A stretch of DNA of 64,000 bases. Source: Streptomycetaceae bacterium. GTDB lineage: Bacteria; Actinomycetota; Actinomycetes; Nanopelagicales; Nanopelagicaceae. The stretch covers positions 62,001 through 126,000 of the forward strand of contig JAIXXJ010000019.1 of assembly GCA_027490815.1 (NCBI GenBank), given 5' to 3'. Under the pieces are notes generated by a model. That model was not told where the DNA came from, did no database searches, and saw nothing but the letters and a program-made list of their open reading frames with translations. Shown here piece by piece: positions 8,525-20,075 of this stretch (positions within the stretch are counted from its first letter, which is position 1; each line of letters opens with the position of its first letter). A program made the translations under genes and the position numbers.

Positions 8525-10702
8525 GTGGCAAATTTAGAGAACAAGGTCTCATCGGTTATCGGAGACCGGACAGCGAAAGTTCTAGAGACCACTTTTGGTG
8601 TGAAAAACATCGGCGATCTGATGCGTCACTACCCACGCAGGTACATGGTTCGCGGGGAGCTTTCTGACATTTCCGCCCTTCGAGAAGGTGATGAGACAAC
8701 GATCCTTGCGCAGATTTACTCGGCAACAAATAGACCTATGCGAGGACGAAAAGGAAGCATGCTAGAAGTTGTGGTCACAGATGGCACGGACAAACTTTCG
8801 CTAACCTTCTTTAATCAAGCGTGGCGGGAGAAAGATCTCAAAGTTGGAAGGCAAGGTTTATTTGCAGGCAAGATCGGAGTTTTTAATAATAAGAAACAGT
8901 TAACACATCCAGATTATGAACTGATCCCTGATGGCTCTGATGTGGATACAGCTGTTGAAGGTTTTGCCGGAAAGTATTTACCTGTATATCCAGCCTCGTC
9001 AAAACTACCATCGTGGAAAATCTCTCAGTGCGTTGAACTTGCGATTGGTTCACTAGAAGAAGTTGCAGATTTTCTCCCTGAAAAGATTAGAGAAAAACAT
9101 AGGTACCCGACTTTGCATCAAGCTCTAGTTCAGTTACATCAACCAGCAGATCTTGAGCACGCCGACTTAGCTCGTGAGCGATTAACTTTTGATGAGGCCT
9201 TTCTTCTTCAATCTTTATTAGTTTTACGACGTAATGAACTAAAGAAATTGAATTCAACTGCCATAAAGAAAGTAAGCGGCGGGTTACTAGATTCATTTGA
9301 TAAGGCACTTCCATTTGAGCTGACAGCTGGTCAATTGGAGGTGAGTAAAGAAATTGAATCAGATCTCGCACAATCTCATCCGATGCATCGCCTACTACAA
9401 GGTGAAGTCGGGTCAGGAAAAACTATCGTTGCTTTAAGGGCGATGCTGTCAGTCGTAGATAGTGGGGGACAGGCAGCACTACTTGCACCCACTGAAGTTC
9501 TAGCGGGTCAACATCTTCGAACAATTACAAAACTATTGGGAGAGTTAGCACAGGGTGGGATGTTGGGTGGGGATGAAAATGCGACACGAGTAGTTCTCTT
9601 AACCGGTTCTCAAAGCGCACTTGCTCGTAAAGAATCACTTGCAATGGCAGCAGACGGTACGGCCGGAATTGTGATTGGAACTCACGCACTACTTGGCGAG
9701 AAAGTTGCCTTTAAGAATCTTGGATTAATTGTTGTTGACGAACAGCATCGCTTTGGTGTTGAACAACGCGATGCACTCAAAGAGAAAGCGATACTTCCTC
9801 CACATTTATTGGTGATGACCGCAACTCCGATTCCTCGCACAGTAGCTATGACTGTTTTTGGTGATTTAGATGTTTCAACACTTCGCGAGCTACCACTAGG
9901 GCGCCAACCGATAACCTCCCATGTTGTTCCTGTAAAAGAAAAACCACATTACTTAGAGCGGACTTGGGAGCGAATTAGGGAAGAAATCGCACAGGGACAT
10001 CAGGCCTATATCGTGGCTCCCAGAATATCTGCCAATGAAGAAGCCAATGCAGATGCTGATTTAGATTTCTTATTTGGCGAAGAGACAGATGAAATCTCTG
10101 CAGTTGAGGAACTAGCACCGGCCCTTGCGCAAGGAGCATTAAAGGGATTGAAAATTGCAGTTCTGCACGGTCGCTTATCAACCGACGAAAAAGAAAAAAC
10201 TATGCAGGCCTTCACAAATGGTGAGATCGATGTTTTGGTTTCAACTACTGTCATCGAAGTAGGCGTTGATGTGCCAAATGCAACGATCATGGTAATCATG
10301 GATGCTGATCGCTTTGGCGTATCCCAGCTGCACCAACTTCGAGGACGTGTAGGCCGTGGCACTTCTCCTGGCCTTTGTTTACTAGTCACAGCAAGCCTCG
10401 ATGAATCTCCAGCACGGGAGCGTCTGGATGCAGTTGCAAAAACGCTGGATGGTTTTGAGCTTTCACGAATCGACCTTGAGCAAAGACGTGAAGGTGATGT
10501 CTTAGGCGTATCTCAGTCTGGTACGAGATCGCATCTGCGATTGCTTAGGGTTCTTCGAGATGAGGCACTGATTGAACAGGCCAGGCAAGATGCAAACGAT
10601 TTGATTTCCCTGGAAAATGATCTAAAAAACTATCCTGCTCTCAAGTTAGAGTTGGCAAAGTTGCAACAGGATCAAGCCGTAGATTATTTAGACAAGGGGT
10701 GA
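8525..10702 (+). CDS. recG: ATP-dependent DNA helicase RecG
   Basis: RecG wedge domain plus helicase motifs (GEVGSGKT, DEQHRFG, MTATPIPRT, QLRGRVGRG); GTG at 8525 with GGGGAG upstream preferred over 8468. Confidence 0.95.
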   Translation: MANLENKVSSVIGDRTAKVLETTFGVKNIGDLMRHYPRRYMVRGELSDISALREGDETTILAQIYSATNRPMRGRKGSMLEVVVTDGTDKLSLTFFNQAWREKDLKVGRQGLFAGKIGVFNNKKQLTHPDYELIPDGSDVDTAVEGFAGKYLPVYPASSKLPSWKISQCVELAIGSLEEVADFLPEKIREKHRYPTLHQALVQLHQPADLEHADLARERLTFDEAFLLQSLLVLRRNELKKLNSTAIKKVSGGLLDSFDKALPFELTAGQLEVSKEIESDLAQSHPMHRLLQGEVGSGKTIVALRAMLSVVDSGGQAALLAPTEVLAGQHLRTITKLLGELAQGGMLGGDENATRVVLLTGSQSALARKESLAMAADGTAGIVIGTHALLGEKVAFKNLGLIVVDEQHRFGVEQRDALKEKAILPPHLLVMTATPIPRTVAMTVFGDLDVSTLRELPLGRQPITSHVVPVKEKPHYLERTWERIREEIAQGHQAYIVAPRISANEEANADADLDFLFGEETDEISAVEELAPALAQGALKGLKIAVLHGRLSTDEKEKTMQAFTNGEIDVLVSTTVIEVGVDVPNATIMVIMDADRFGVSQLHQLRGRVGRGTSPGLCLLVTASLDESPARERLDAVAKTLDGFELSRIDLEQRREGDVLGVSQSGTRSHLRLLRVLRDEALIEQARQDANDLISLENDLKNYPALKLELAKLQQDQAVDYLDKG

Positions 10703-10707
10703 TGTAG

Positions 10708-11277
10708 TTGCGAATAATTGCTGGAGTAGCAAAAGGTAGAAACTTAGGAACAGTGGCACAAGCTACAAGACCTACATCAGATCGTGCCCGCGAAGGTCTT
10801 TTTTCATCACTGTCTTCTGAGTTTGGAACATTTGAGGGATTGAGGGTTCTAGATTTGTTTGCTGGGTCAGGGGCTATTGGCCTGGAGTCACTTTCTCGAG
10901 GTGCCACACTTGTTCATGTTGTCGAAAAAGATGAGCAAGCAGTTAAGACCATCGAAGCAAATTACGAGTTAGTGAAAAAATCTAATCCTGCGGGCAAACT
11001 GCAAATATTTGGTATGAGTGTTGAACGTTTTCTCAATGATCAACCAAGAGAGAAATATCATCTTGTTTATATTGATCCTCCCTATGATTTTTCTAATCAA
11101 GGTGTAGAAGATATTTTGAGTAAATTACATGATGATAATTTTTTAAGCAGTGACGCATTTATTGCAGTTGAGCGCAATACAAGGTCGGATCAATTTATTT
11201 GGCCCGATGCCTTCATTCCAGCACGTGAGCGAAATTATGGTCAGGCCAGCATCTATTACGGCAATTTTCAGCCTTAA
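10708..11277 (+). CDS. rsmD: 16S rRNA (guanine(966)-N(2))-methyltransferase RsmD
   Basis: MRIIAGVAKGRNL, LDLFAGSGAIGLESLSRGA, YIDPPYDF motifs. Confidence 0.94.
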   Translation: MRIIAGVAKGRNLGTVAQATRPTSDRAREGLFSSLSSEFGTFEGLRVLDLFAGSGAIGLESLSRGATLVHVVEKDEQAVKTIEANYELVKKSNPAGKLQIFGMSVERFLNDQPREKYHLVYIDPPYDFSNQGVEDILSKLHDDNFLSSDAFIAVERNTRSDQFIWPDAFIPARERNYGQASIYYGNFQP

Positions 11278-11316
11278 GAATGGATTACTCGCCCTTCTAT
11301 TGCTAGCGTTTGGGCT

Positions 11317-11796
11317 ATGAAGCGCGCGGTCTGTCCTGGGTCCTTTGATCCAATCACTTATGGACATTTGGATATCATCGAACGTGCCGCACAGCAGTTT
11401 GATCATGTAGTCGTTGCAGTGCTTGAAAACCGCACTAAAGCATCTCTATTCACCGTAAAAGAACGAATAGAAATGATCACAGAAGTGACGAGTAAATTTC
11501 CCAATGTTTCAGTGGATTCTTGGAGCGGCTTGTTAGTTGATTATTGCAAGAGCAATTCAATTCAAGCAATTGTAAAGGGCTTGCGCGCTGTGACAGATTT
11601 TGATTACGAACTGCAAATGGCGCAAGTTAATTTACAGGGATCAGGTGTTGAAACAATGTTTATGGCTACATCTCCTTCTCACTCATTTTTGTCATCATCT
11701 TTGGTCAAAGAACTTGCGCACTATTCGGGTGATGTCTCATCAATGGTGCCACCGTCAATCAATGAAGCCTTAAAGCTTCGAATAGCAGGGGAGTAG
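11317..11796 (+). CDS. coaD: Phosphopantetheine adenylyltransferase
   Basis: CPGSFDPITYGHLDIIERAA, KGLRAVTDFDYELQMA, SSSLVKELA motifs. Confidence 0.97.
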   Translation: MKRAVCPGSFDPITYGHLDIIERAAQQFDHVVVAVLENRTKASLFTVKERIEMITEVTSKFPNVSVDSWSGLLVDYCKSNSIQAIVKGLRAVTDFDYELQMAQVNLQGSGVETMFMATSPSHSFLSSSLVKELAHYSGDVSSMVPPSINEALKLRIAGE

Positions 11797-11799
11797 ATT

Positions 11800-12282
11800 A
11801 TGGAATCGATTGAGAAATTAACGTCTGCAATCACAATGATAGAAGAGGCACGAGGCGTGCCTTTGTCTGCTAGTTGTGTTGTTCATCGCGCCGAGATACT
11901 TTCAATTTTAGATTCTGCCCGTGATGGACTTCCTTCAGATTTTGCCTCCGCGCATTCAATCATTCAAACCAGAGAAGCAATCATTGAGGAAGCACGCCTA
12001 AGTGCTGAACAGATGATTGCAATAGCTCGAGAAGAAGTTTCTCAAATGGTTGAAAAGACTTCTGTTGTTCAAATCGCTCGTGATGAAGCGAAAGCAATTG
12101 TGCAAGAAGCTCGGGAGAAAGCTGATATTGAAAAACAAGAAATCGAAGAGTACATAGATGGTCGACTAGCAACTCTTGAAGTTATCTTGAACAAAACCTT
12201 GGATGCGATTAGTCGTGGACGAGACCGCCTTGCCGGTGCAAATGATAAAGATATTTTGTCGCAACTAGCCGAAAAGGATTAG
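11800..12282 (+). CDS. Conserved actinobacterial coiled-coil protein (cell-division/ATP synthase b-like)
   Basis: Charged coiled-coil; conserved position between coaD and the YceD/DUF177 gene. Confidence 0.65.
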   Translation: MESIEKLTSAITMIEEARGVPLSASCVVHRAEILSILDSARDGLPSDFASAHSIIQTREAIIEEARLSAEQMIAIAREEVSQMVEKTSVVQIARDEAKAIVQEAREKADIEKQEIEEYIDGRLATLEVILNKTLDAISRGRDRLAGANDKDILSQLAEKD

Positions 12283-12309
12283 TTGGCCTAGCCACAGATA
12301 TTTGATCTC

Positions 12310-12894
12310 ATGAACGCTTCTCATAAATCTTTCCAGCTAAACACGTTTGAACTTCCAAGGCGTGCAGGGGAGATGAAGGAATATTCCCTGGATATTCAAG
12401 TGAGTGAAAACTTTGGCATTAACCTTATTTCTGTGCCGGCGGGTGAAACCATTGAAGTAGATGCTCGCTTAGAGTCAGTTACAGAGGGCATTCTTTTAAG
12501 TGCCGATGTTTACGCAGTTGCAAAGGGTGAGTGCATTCGTTGCCTAGATCCTGTTGAGATTGTGATTGAACGAAAAATACAGGAGTTGTATAACTACGAA
12601 CCAACAAATGAACGTGGAAAAAAGAAGAAAAACGAACCTGATATTGATGATTTGGATATTGAAGATGAATTAATGATGCAGGGTCAGATTATGGATTTGG
12701 AAACACCAATACGTGATGCTGTTGTTCTCTCACTTCCGATCAATCCACTTTGCAATCAAGATTGCTTAGGCCTGTGCCCTGAATGCGGGGAAAAATGGGC
12801 GGGACTTGCGCAAGATCATGCTCACGAAACCATAGACGCCCGCTGGGCAGGCTTAAAGGGATTGGGTTCTGAAGACCCCGATTTCAAGATTTAG
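12310..12894 (+). CDS. YceD/DUF177 family protein
   Basis: ECIRCLDPV..., NPLCNQDCLGLCPECG C-terminal motif; immediately upstream of rpmF. Confidence 0.9.
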   Translation: MNASHKSFQLNTFELPRRAGEMKEYSLDIQVSENFGINLISVPAGETIEVDARLESVTEGILLSADVYAVAKGECIRCLDPVEIVIERKIQELYNYEPTNERGKKKKNEPDIDDLDIEDELMMQGQIMDLETPIRDAVVLSLPINPLCNQDCLGLCPECGEKWAGLAQDHAHETIDARWAGLKGLGSEDPDFKI

Positions 12895-13003
12895 TGGTTT
12901 TAAGGGATACTTACGCTCTTGGGTAAGCACGGCAATTAGCCGGGAAAGCCTAGATTTTAAAGATCTCGAATGCTCGAGGAAACTGAAGGAAGAGGTTAGA
13001 AAA

Positions 13004-13177
13004 GTGCCAGTACCAAAGCGAAAAATGTCGCGTTCAAAGACGCGCTCTCGTCGTAGTCAGTGGAAAACAACTGCAGCTGCACTTGCTACATGTGGTCAAT
13101 GCCAGCAACCAAAACTTCAGCACACTGCTTGTCCAACATGCGGTACTTATAACCGTCGTCAGGTATTAGAGGTCTGA
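13004..13177 (+). CDS. rpmF: 50S ribosomal protein L32 (zinc C+ type)
   Basis: Read directly, missed by the ORF track because of length: GTG start, MPVPKRKMSRSKTRSRRSQWKTTAAALATCGQCQQPKLQHTACPTCGTYNRRQVLEV, 57 aa. Confidence 0.96.
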   Translation: MPVPKRKMSRSKTRSRRSQWKTTAAALATCGQCQQPKLQHTACPTCGTYNRRQVLEV

Positions 13178-13178
13178 T

Positions 13179-13865
13179 CTGAGTTCTTCGCTCACTGAGC
13201 AGCTGGGAGTAGTTCTCGATCCAGCTCTGCTTGAATTGGCCTTTACCCATCGATCATTTGCATACGAATCGGGAAGTAAAGAAACTAATGAGCGCCTCGA
13301 ATTTCTCGGGGATTCAGTCTTAGGTTTAATTGTTACCGAAGCACTTTATAAACGTTATCCAGATTTTGATGAAAGCCGACTTTCACCACTTCGCTCCGGC
13401 GTTGTAAATATGCGTGCCCTTGCCGATATTGCGCGAGGATTACAACTAGGTCAGTACATACGACTTGGTAAAGGTGAAGAGGTTACCGGTGGTCGAGATA
13501 AACACTCCCTATTAGCAGATGCGCTGGAAGCTTTAATAGGTGCAATTTATTTACAGTTTGGCTTTTCAAAATGCTCTGAAATTGTAGAAAAATTAATTAC
13601 TCCAACCATGGATTCCGCTGTAGCACGCGGAGCCGGTCTTGATGGAAAAACCGCATTGCAAGAGTTGGCTGCTGCGCTTGGAAAAGGTGCACCAGAATAT
13701 GTAGTCTCCGAAGAGGGACCAGATCACGATAAAAACTTCACTGCAGTAGCGATGCTTGCTGGGCAAACCCTCAGTCAAGGCAGCGGCAAGAGTAAGCGCG
13801 AGGCTGAACAAGTGGCCGCGCGCGTTGCTTACGAAGCTTTAAAAACTGCCTTTCCACAGCCTTAA
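13179..13865 (+). CDS. rnc: Ribonuclease III
   Basis: LAFTHRSFAYESG, NERLEFLGDSVLGL, LADALEALIGAIYL, dsRBD at C-terminus; ORF track starts at TTG 13236, but N-terminal helix needs the upstream frame beginning at CTG 13179 with AGAGG SD. Confidence 0.92.
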   Translation: MSSSLTEQLGVVLDPALLELAFTHRSFAYESGSKETNERLEFLGDSVLGLIVTEALYKRYPDFDESRLSPLRSGVVNMRALADIARGLQLGQYIRLGKGEEVTGGRDKHSLLADALEALIGAIYLQFGFSKCSEIVEKLITPTMDSAVARGAGLDGKTALQELAAALGKGAPEYVVSEEGPDHDKNFTAVAMLAGQTLSQGSGKSKREAEQVAARVAYEALKTAFPQP

Positions 13866-13905
13866 ATCTGCGAAAATCCTGCGCTTGAAGCGATAGGTTT
13901 GCCGC

Positions 13906-16900
13906 GTGTATTTGAAAAGTATGACGCTAAAGGGCTTTAAGTCCTTTGCATCAGCGACCACTCTTCGACTCGAACCTGGAATCACTTGTGTTGTCGGTCC
14001 AAATGGTTCTGGAAAATCTAACGTTGTAGATGCTCTTACCTGGGTCATGGGAGAGCAGGGTGCCAAATCTCTTCGCGGTGCCAAAATGGAAGATGTCATA
14101 TTTGCAGGTACAAGTGGCCGTGCACCTCTTGGCCGCGCCGAAGTTTCACTAACGATCGACAATACAGATGGCGCTCTACCGATTGAGTATGCAGAGGTCA
14201 CAATCTCCAGAATTTTGTTTCGAAACGGGCAAAGTGAGTATCAGATCAATGGTGAAGCATCTCGTTTACTAGATATCCAAGAACTGCTGAGCGATTCTGG
14301 AATTGGTCGCGAAATGCACGTCATCGTTGGCCAGGGGCAATTAGATGCAATATTGATGGCCACGCCGGAGGAGCGGCGAGGATTTATTGAAGAAGCTGCT
14401 GGTGTTCTCAAGCATAGAAAGCGCAAAGAGAAAGCTCTTCGCAAACTTGACTCAATGCAGGCAAACCTGGCTCGTGTTCAAGATTTAACTGTGGAACTTC
14501 GCAGGCAGCTGCGACCACTTGGAAAACAAGCAGAGGTTGCCAAAAAAGCAGCAACAATTCAAGCAGATCTGCGCGATGCAAAGCTGCGTCTGTTTGCCGA
14601 TGACTATATTTCTATGTCAAAGACTTTGGAACTTGAAGTTGCCGATGAAAGTGCATTGCGCGAACAGCGAGCAGTTGTTGAACAAGAGCTTGAAACAATT
14701 CGTCGACGAGAAGAGGTATTGGATTCACAGGCTGCTATCGAAGGTCCACAATTAGTCGCGGCTCAAGAACTTTTTTACAACTTAAATTCACTGCGTGAAA
14801 AATTTCGTGGAACACAAAGTCTGGCTCAAGAGAGATCTCGTTTTCTAAACGAAGGGGCCGAAGAAGCACGTACTTCTGGTCGCGATCCCCAGACATTAGA
14901 CCTTGAGGCACAAGCACTCCGGGAAGAAGAGCGCGAACTGCGTGCCAATGCTGAGGTGGCAAAAACTGCCCTTGCTCATGCAACCCAAGCATTAGTTTCA
15001 GCTGAAGCGCTTTTGAAAAGTGATGAGGACACAATTGCAGCGGCAATGCGTGCAATTGCAGATGCTCGCGAAGGAACTGCTCGCCAAGAAGGACACATCA
15101 AATCTTTAAATGCCCGTTTAGAAGCAATTGCCGAAGAGATCGCTCGTTTAACAAAGTCTCGAAATGAAGCACAGGCCCGAGTTGATCAAGCACAACGTGA
15201 ATATTCGACGTATGAACTTGAGATTGCCAGTGCAGACTCGGGTGAATTAGGTCTTGATTCACTTTTTGAAAGCGCGAAGTCGTCTCTTGAATCATCCAAA
15301 TCAAAACTGTCGCAGCTTTTAGAAGCAGAGCGAGTAGCAGATCGTGAACGAAATGCTATTGAATCCAAACTTGAAGCGATTAAATTAACTTCAGAAAACC
15401 GAGATGGTGCTTCAGCGCTATTGCGTGATTCCCGCGGTGTTTCAATCATGGGTAGTGTGGCTGGATTAATTGAAATTGATCGAGGTTGGGAGGCAGCCGC
15501 TGCAGCTGCCCTTGGTAACTTTGCAGATGCAGTCGTCGTAAAGGATCTCTCCTCGGCAGTAACTGCACTAACAACACTTCGTCGTGAAAACCTTGGACAG
15601 GCTGACGTATTGGTCTATGAACCAGGTTCTGGCAATAGGAGTTCGATTCCTTCAGGATTAAATTCGCTATCTAGTTACGTTCGCTCGAATTCAATTGGCG
15701 ACCTGCTTTCAACGTTACTGTCTGGAATAGTTGTAGCAGAGGATGCAAACGCGGCAGAGGCGATTCTTCGTAACCATAGTGATGTAATTGTCGTTACTCG
15801 TGATGGCGACGTCATTTCCAAGGGCCGTGCTACTGGTGGCTCTAAATCATCATCATCACTGATCGAAATTAAGGCTTTGATTGCAAGTTTAGAATCCAAG
15901 TTACAAGAGATTATTCATGACAGTGATCGCTTAAAGTTTGAGATTGCATCTGCCAATACAGAAGTAACTTCAAGACAAAACGATTTTGATTCTGCAGTTT
16001 CAAAACTCAATGAATCTGATGCTCGAATCGCAGCATTAACTGAGCAGCTGGCCGTTTCTGGGCAAAACATGAAATCTTCAATGGCAGAAGTTGAGAGATT
16101 AGATGTTTCGATTAATGAAGCAAATGCAACTAAATCACGTGATGAGGGTGAAATTCTCATTGCCCAAAATCAATTACAACAGCGAGGTGATGTGGCAGAG
16201 CCTGATCATTCGCGCACAGAACTTCTACGAAGCCAAGTATCAACTGCGAGAACAACTGAAGTTGAGGCCCGCCTTGCTGTTAGAACCATAGAAGAAAGAG
16301 TTGATTCGGTTGCAGCACGTGCCCTTGGTTTAGAAAAATCTGCCCAAGCCGAGCGTGATGCATCAGAGCGTGCTGTACTTCGCCGCAGTACCCGCGCACG
16401 AGCAGCTGTGATTTCTCAAGCAGTTGCAGAGGCTGCATATGAAGTACTCATTCACCTAGAACGTTCTATTTCAAAAGCTGCGATCGAGCGCTCTCGCTTG
16501 GAAGAGTCACGCGCAAATCGCGAAGGTGAAACATTGACGGTTCGCTCTCGTGGTCGTGAGTTAACAATTCAACTTGAATCACTTACTTCTAGTGTCCACA
16601 AAGATGAGATAGCCCGCGCAGAGCAGCGCTTACGTATTGAAACCCTGGAGAGTAAAACTCTTGAAGAGTTCGGTGTGGATGCTCAAACACTCATTAGTGA
16701 ATATGGACCAGACAAAGATGTTCCAACTTTCCATGAGACCGATGAGGGCGAGATTATCTCTACTGAGATGATTCCATATCGCCGTGATCAGCAACAAAAA
16801 CGCTTGGCATCGGCGGAAAGATCATTGAATTTGCTCGGAAAGATCAATCCGCTTGCACTTGAGGAATACACATCACTGGAAGAGCGGCTAAAGTTTTTAG

Positions 16901-17442
16901 CAGAGCAGCTAGAGGATTTAAAGAATACAAAGAAGGATCTCTTGGACATCGTCAAAGAAGTCGATGATCGTGTGCAATCAATCTTTATGGAGGCTTATTT
17001 AGAGACTGCTAAACACTTCGAAGAGATTTTCGCCCGACTATTTCCTGGTGGAGATGGTCGCCTGATTTTGACCGATCCAGATAATCCACTCACAAGTGGT
17101 GTTGATGTTGAGGCTCGTCCACCTGGAACACGAGTAAAACGACTCTCGCTTTTATCTGGTGGACAAAAATCCTTAACCGCTGTTGCAATGCTTGTGGCAA
17201 TCTTTAAAGCTCGTCCTAGCCCCTTCTATGTATTAGATGAGGTTGAAGCCGCCCTCGATGATGTCAACCTAGGTAGGTTATTGGGAGTTCTAGAAGAGTT
17301 ACGTGAAAGCTCTCAGTTGATAATCATTACTCACCAAAAACGAACTATGGAAATTGCCGATGCCTTGTATGGCGTGACAATGCGTGGAGATGGTGTGACA
17401 GAGGTAATTTCTCAGCGCCTTCGCGAATCCGACGCAAGTTAA
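13906..17442 (+). CDS. smc: Chromosome segregation protein SMC
   Basis: 1178 aa; Walker A GPNGSGKSNVVDAL, long coiled coils, hinge, LSLLSGGQKSLTAVAMLVAIF signature, Walker B VLDEVEAALDD. Confidence 0.97.
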   Translation: MYLKSMTLKGFKSFASATTLRLEPGITCVVGPNGSGKSNVVDALTWVMGEQGAKSLRGAKMEDVIFAGTSGRAPLGRAEVSLTIDNTDGALPIEYAEVTISRILFRNGQSEYQINGEASRLLDIQELLSDSGIGREMHVIVGQGQLDAILMATPEERRGFIEEAAGVLKHRKRKEKALRKLDSMQANLARVQDLTVELRRQLRPLGKQAEVAKKAATIQADLRDAKLRLFADDYISMSKTLELEVADESALREQRAVVEQELETIRRREEVLDSQAAIEGPQLVAAQELFYNLNSLREKFRGTQSLAQERSRFLNEGAEEARTSGRDPQTLDLEAQALREEERELRANAEVAKTALAHATQALVSAEALLKSDEDTIAAAMRAIADAREGTARQEGHIKSLNARLEAIAEEIARLTKSRNEAQARVDQAQREYSTYELEIASADSGELGLDSLFESAKSSLESSKSKLSQLLEAERVADRERNAIESKLEAIKLTSENRDGASALLRDSRGVSIMGSVAGLIEIDRGWEAAAAAALGNFADAVVVKDLSSAVTALTTLRRENLGQADVLVYEPGSGNRSSIPSGLNSLSSYVRSNSIGDLLSTLLSGIVVAEDANAAEAILRNHSDVIVVTRDGDVISKGRATGGSKSSSSLIEIKALIASLESKLQEIIHDSDRLKFEIASANTEVTSRQNDFDSAVSKLNESDARIAALTEQLAVSGQNMKSSMAEVERLDVSINEANATKSRDEGEILIAQNQLQQRGDVAEPDHSRTELLRSQVSTARTTEVEARLAVRTIEERVDSVAARALGLEKSAQAERDASERAVLRRSTRARAAVISQAVAEAAYEVLIHLERSISKAAIERSRLEESRANREGETLTVRSRGRELTIQLESLTSSVHKDEIARAEQRLRIETLESKTLEEFGVDAQTLISEYGPDKDVPTFHETDEGEIISTEMIPYRRDQQQKRLASAERSLNLLGKINPLALEEYTSLEERLKFLAEQLEDLKNTKKDLLDIVKEVDDRVQSIFMEAYLETAKHFEEIFARLFPGGDGRLILTDPDNPLTSGVDVEARPPGTRVKRLSLLSGGQKSLTAVAMLVAIFKARPSPFYVLDEVEAALDDVNLGRLLGVLEELRESSQLIIITHQKRTMEIADALYGVTMRGDGVTEVISQRLRESDAS

Positions 17443-17454
17443 GTTTTTTTCCAG

Positions 17455-18291
17455 ATGGCGATTTTTACTAAGTTAATCAACAGAATCAAAGGTGGCACAG
17501 ATACAGCCTCCTCTGACTGGACTGAATTAGAGGCAGAACTTCTCCAGGCAGATCTAGGCCCAGCGCTAGCAGCTGAATGCATTGAACAGGCAAAAAAGTT
17601 AAAGGGTGCGACACCTGAAGAGTCTTTACGTCAGTTTCTTTCCAGCAAACTATCGAGTAAGTCCCATGCAATGAGTTTGTCTGGTTCTACGTCCACAATA
17701 TTAGTTGTTGGTGTCAATGGAACAGGTAAAACAACTTCAGTTGCAAAACTTGCAAGATTTTATAAATCTTCCGGCAAAAGCGTCCTTATGGCCGCCGGCG
17801 ACACATTTAGAGCAGCAGCTGTTGATCAGTTGAAAACGTGGGGAGAGCGAATTGATGTTCCAGTTATTTCCGGGCAAGAAAACGGCGACCCAGCATCTGT
17901 CGCTTTTGATGCAGCAAAAAATGCACAGGCAAATAATGTGGAGATTTTGATTATTGATACTGCTGGACGCTTACACAATAAGAGTGATCTAATGTCAGAG
18001 CTAACGAAGGTCAAACGAGTCGTCGAAAAGACTTCGCCCATCAATGAAGTTCTACTTGTCATCGATGCGACAACTGGTCAAAATGGTTTAGTACAGGCCA
18101 AAATTTTCTCATCTAGCGTTGATGTCACCGGAGTCATCCTTACGAAAATGGATGGAACCGCCAAGGGTGGTGTGGCCCTTGCGATAGAGGCTGAGTTAGG
18201 TATTCCTATCAAGTGGGTTGGAACGGGAGAGTCAGAGAGTGATTTCTCCCCTTTTGATCCGGGTAGTTATCTCAAATCCCTTCTTGCGTAA
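17455..18291 (+). CDS. ftsY: Signal recognition particle receptor FtsY (NG domain only)
   Basis: GVNGTGKTTSVAKLA, AAGDTFRAAAVDQL, DTAGRLHNKSDLM, TKMDGTAKGG; 278 aa, no acidic A domain. Confidence 0.95.
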   Translation: MAIFTKLINRIKGGTDTASSDWTELEAELLQADLGPALAAECIEQAKKLKGATPEESLRQFLSSKLSSKSHAMSLSGSTSTILVVGVNGTGKTTSVAKLARFYKSSGKSVLMAAGDTFRAAAVDQLKTWGERIDVPVISGQENGDPASVAFDAAKNAQANNVEILIIDTAGRLHNKSDLMSELTKVKRVVEKTSPINEVLLVIDATTGQNGLVQAKIFSSSVDVTGVILTKMDGTAKGGVALAIEAELGIPIKWVGTGESESDFSPFDPGSYLKSLLA

Positions 18292-18298
18292 CCCATTT

Positions 18299-18334
18299 GT
18301 AACACGCCAGCATTATTTGTCACACCGCCGAAAC
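18299..18334 (+). promoter_or_regulatory. GlnR-like nitrogen-regulation box upstream of amtB
   Basis: GTAAC-n6-GCATT-n4-GTCAC-n6-GAAAC; second half matches the gTnAC-n6-GaAAc half-consensus exactly. Confidence 0.5.
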
Positions 18335-18436
18335 CCATAAAAGCATCGCTTGTAACCAGCAACTAAGAGGGTTTGGCCTAATCAAAGGCTCTCAACGCTG
18401 AGAACTCACCTTATGAAAATTAGGCGGTAAAAAATT

Positions 18437-20067
<1,631 letters not shown>

Positions 20068-20075
20068 TTCTAGCA

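Noticed and set aside
15098-15304. Numerous antisense/alternate-frame ORFs in smc, recG, miaB, fadD, glnA and others from the track
   Set aside because: All lie entirely within strong conserved CDSs on another frame and show no family resemblance.
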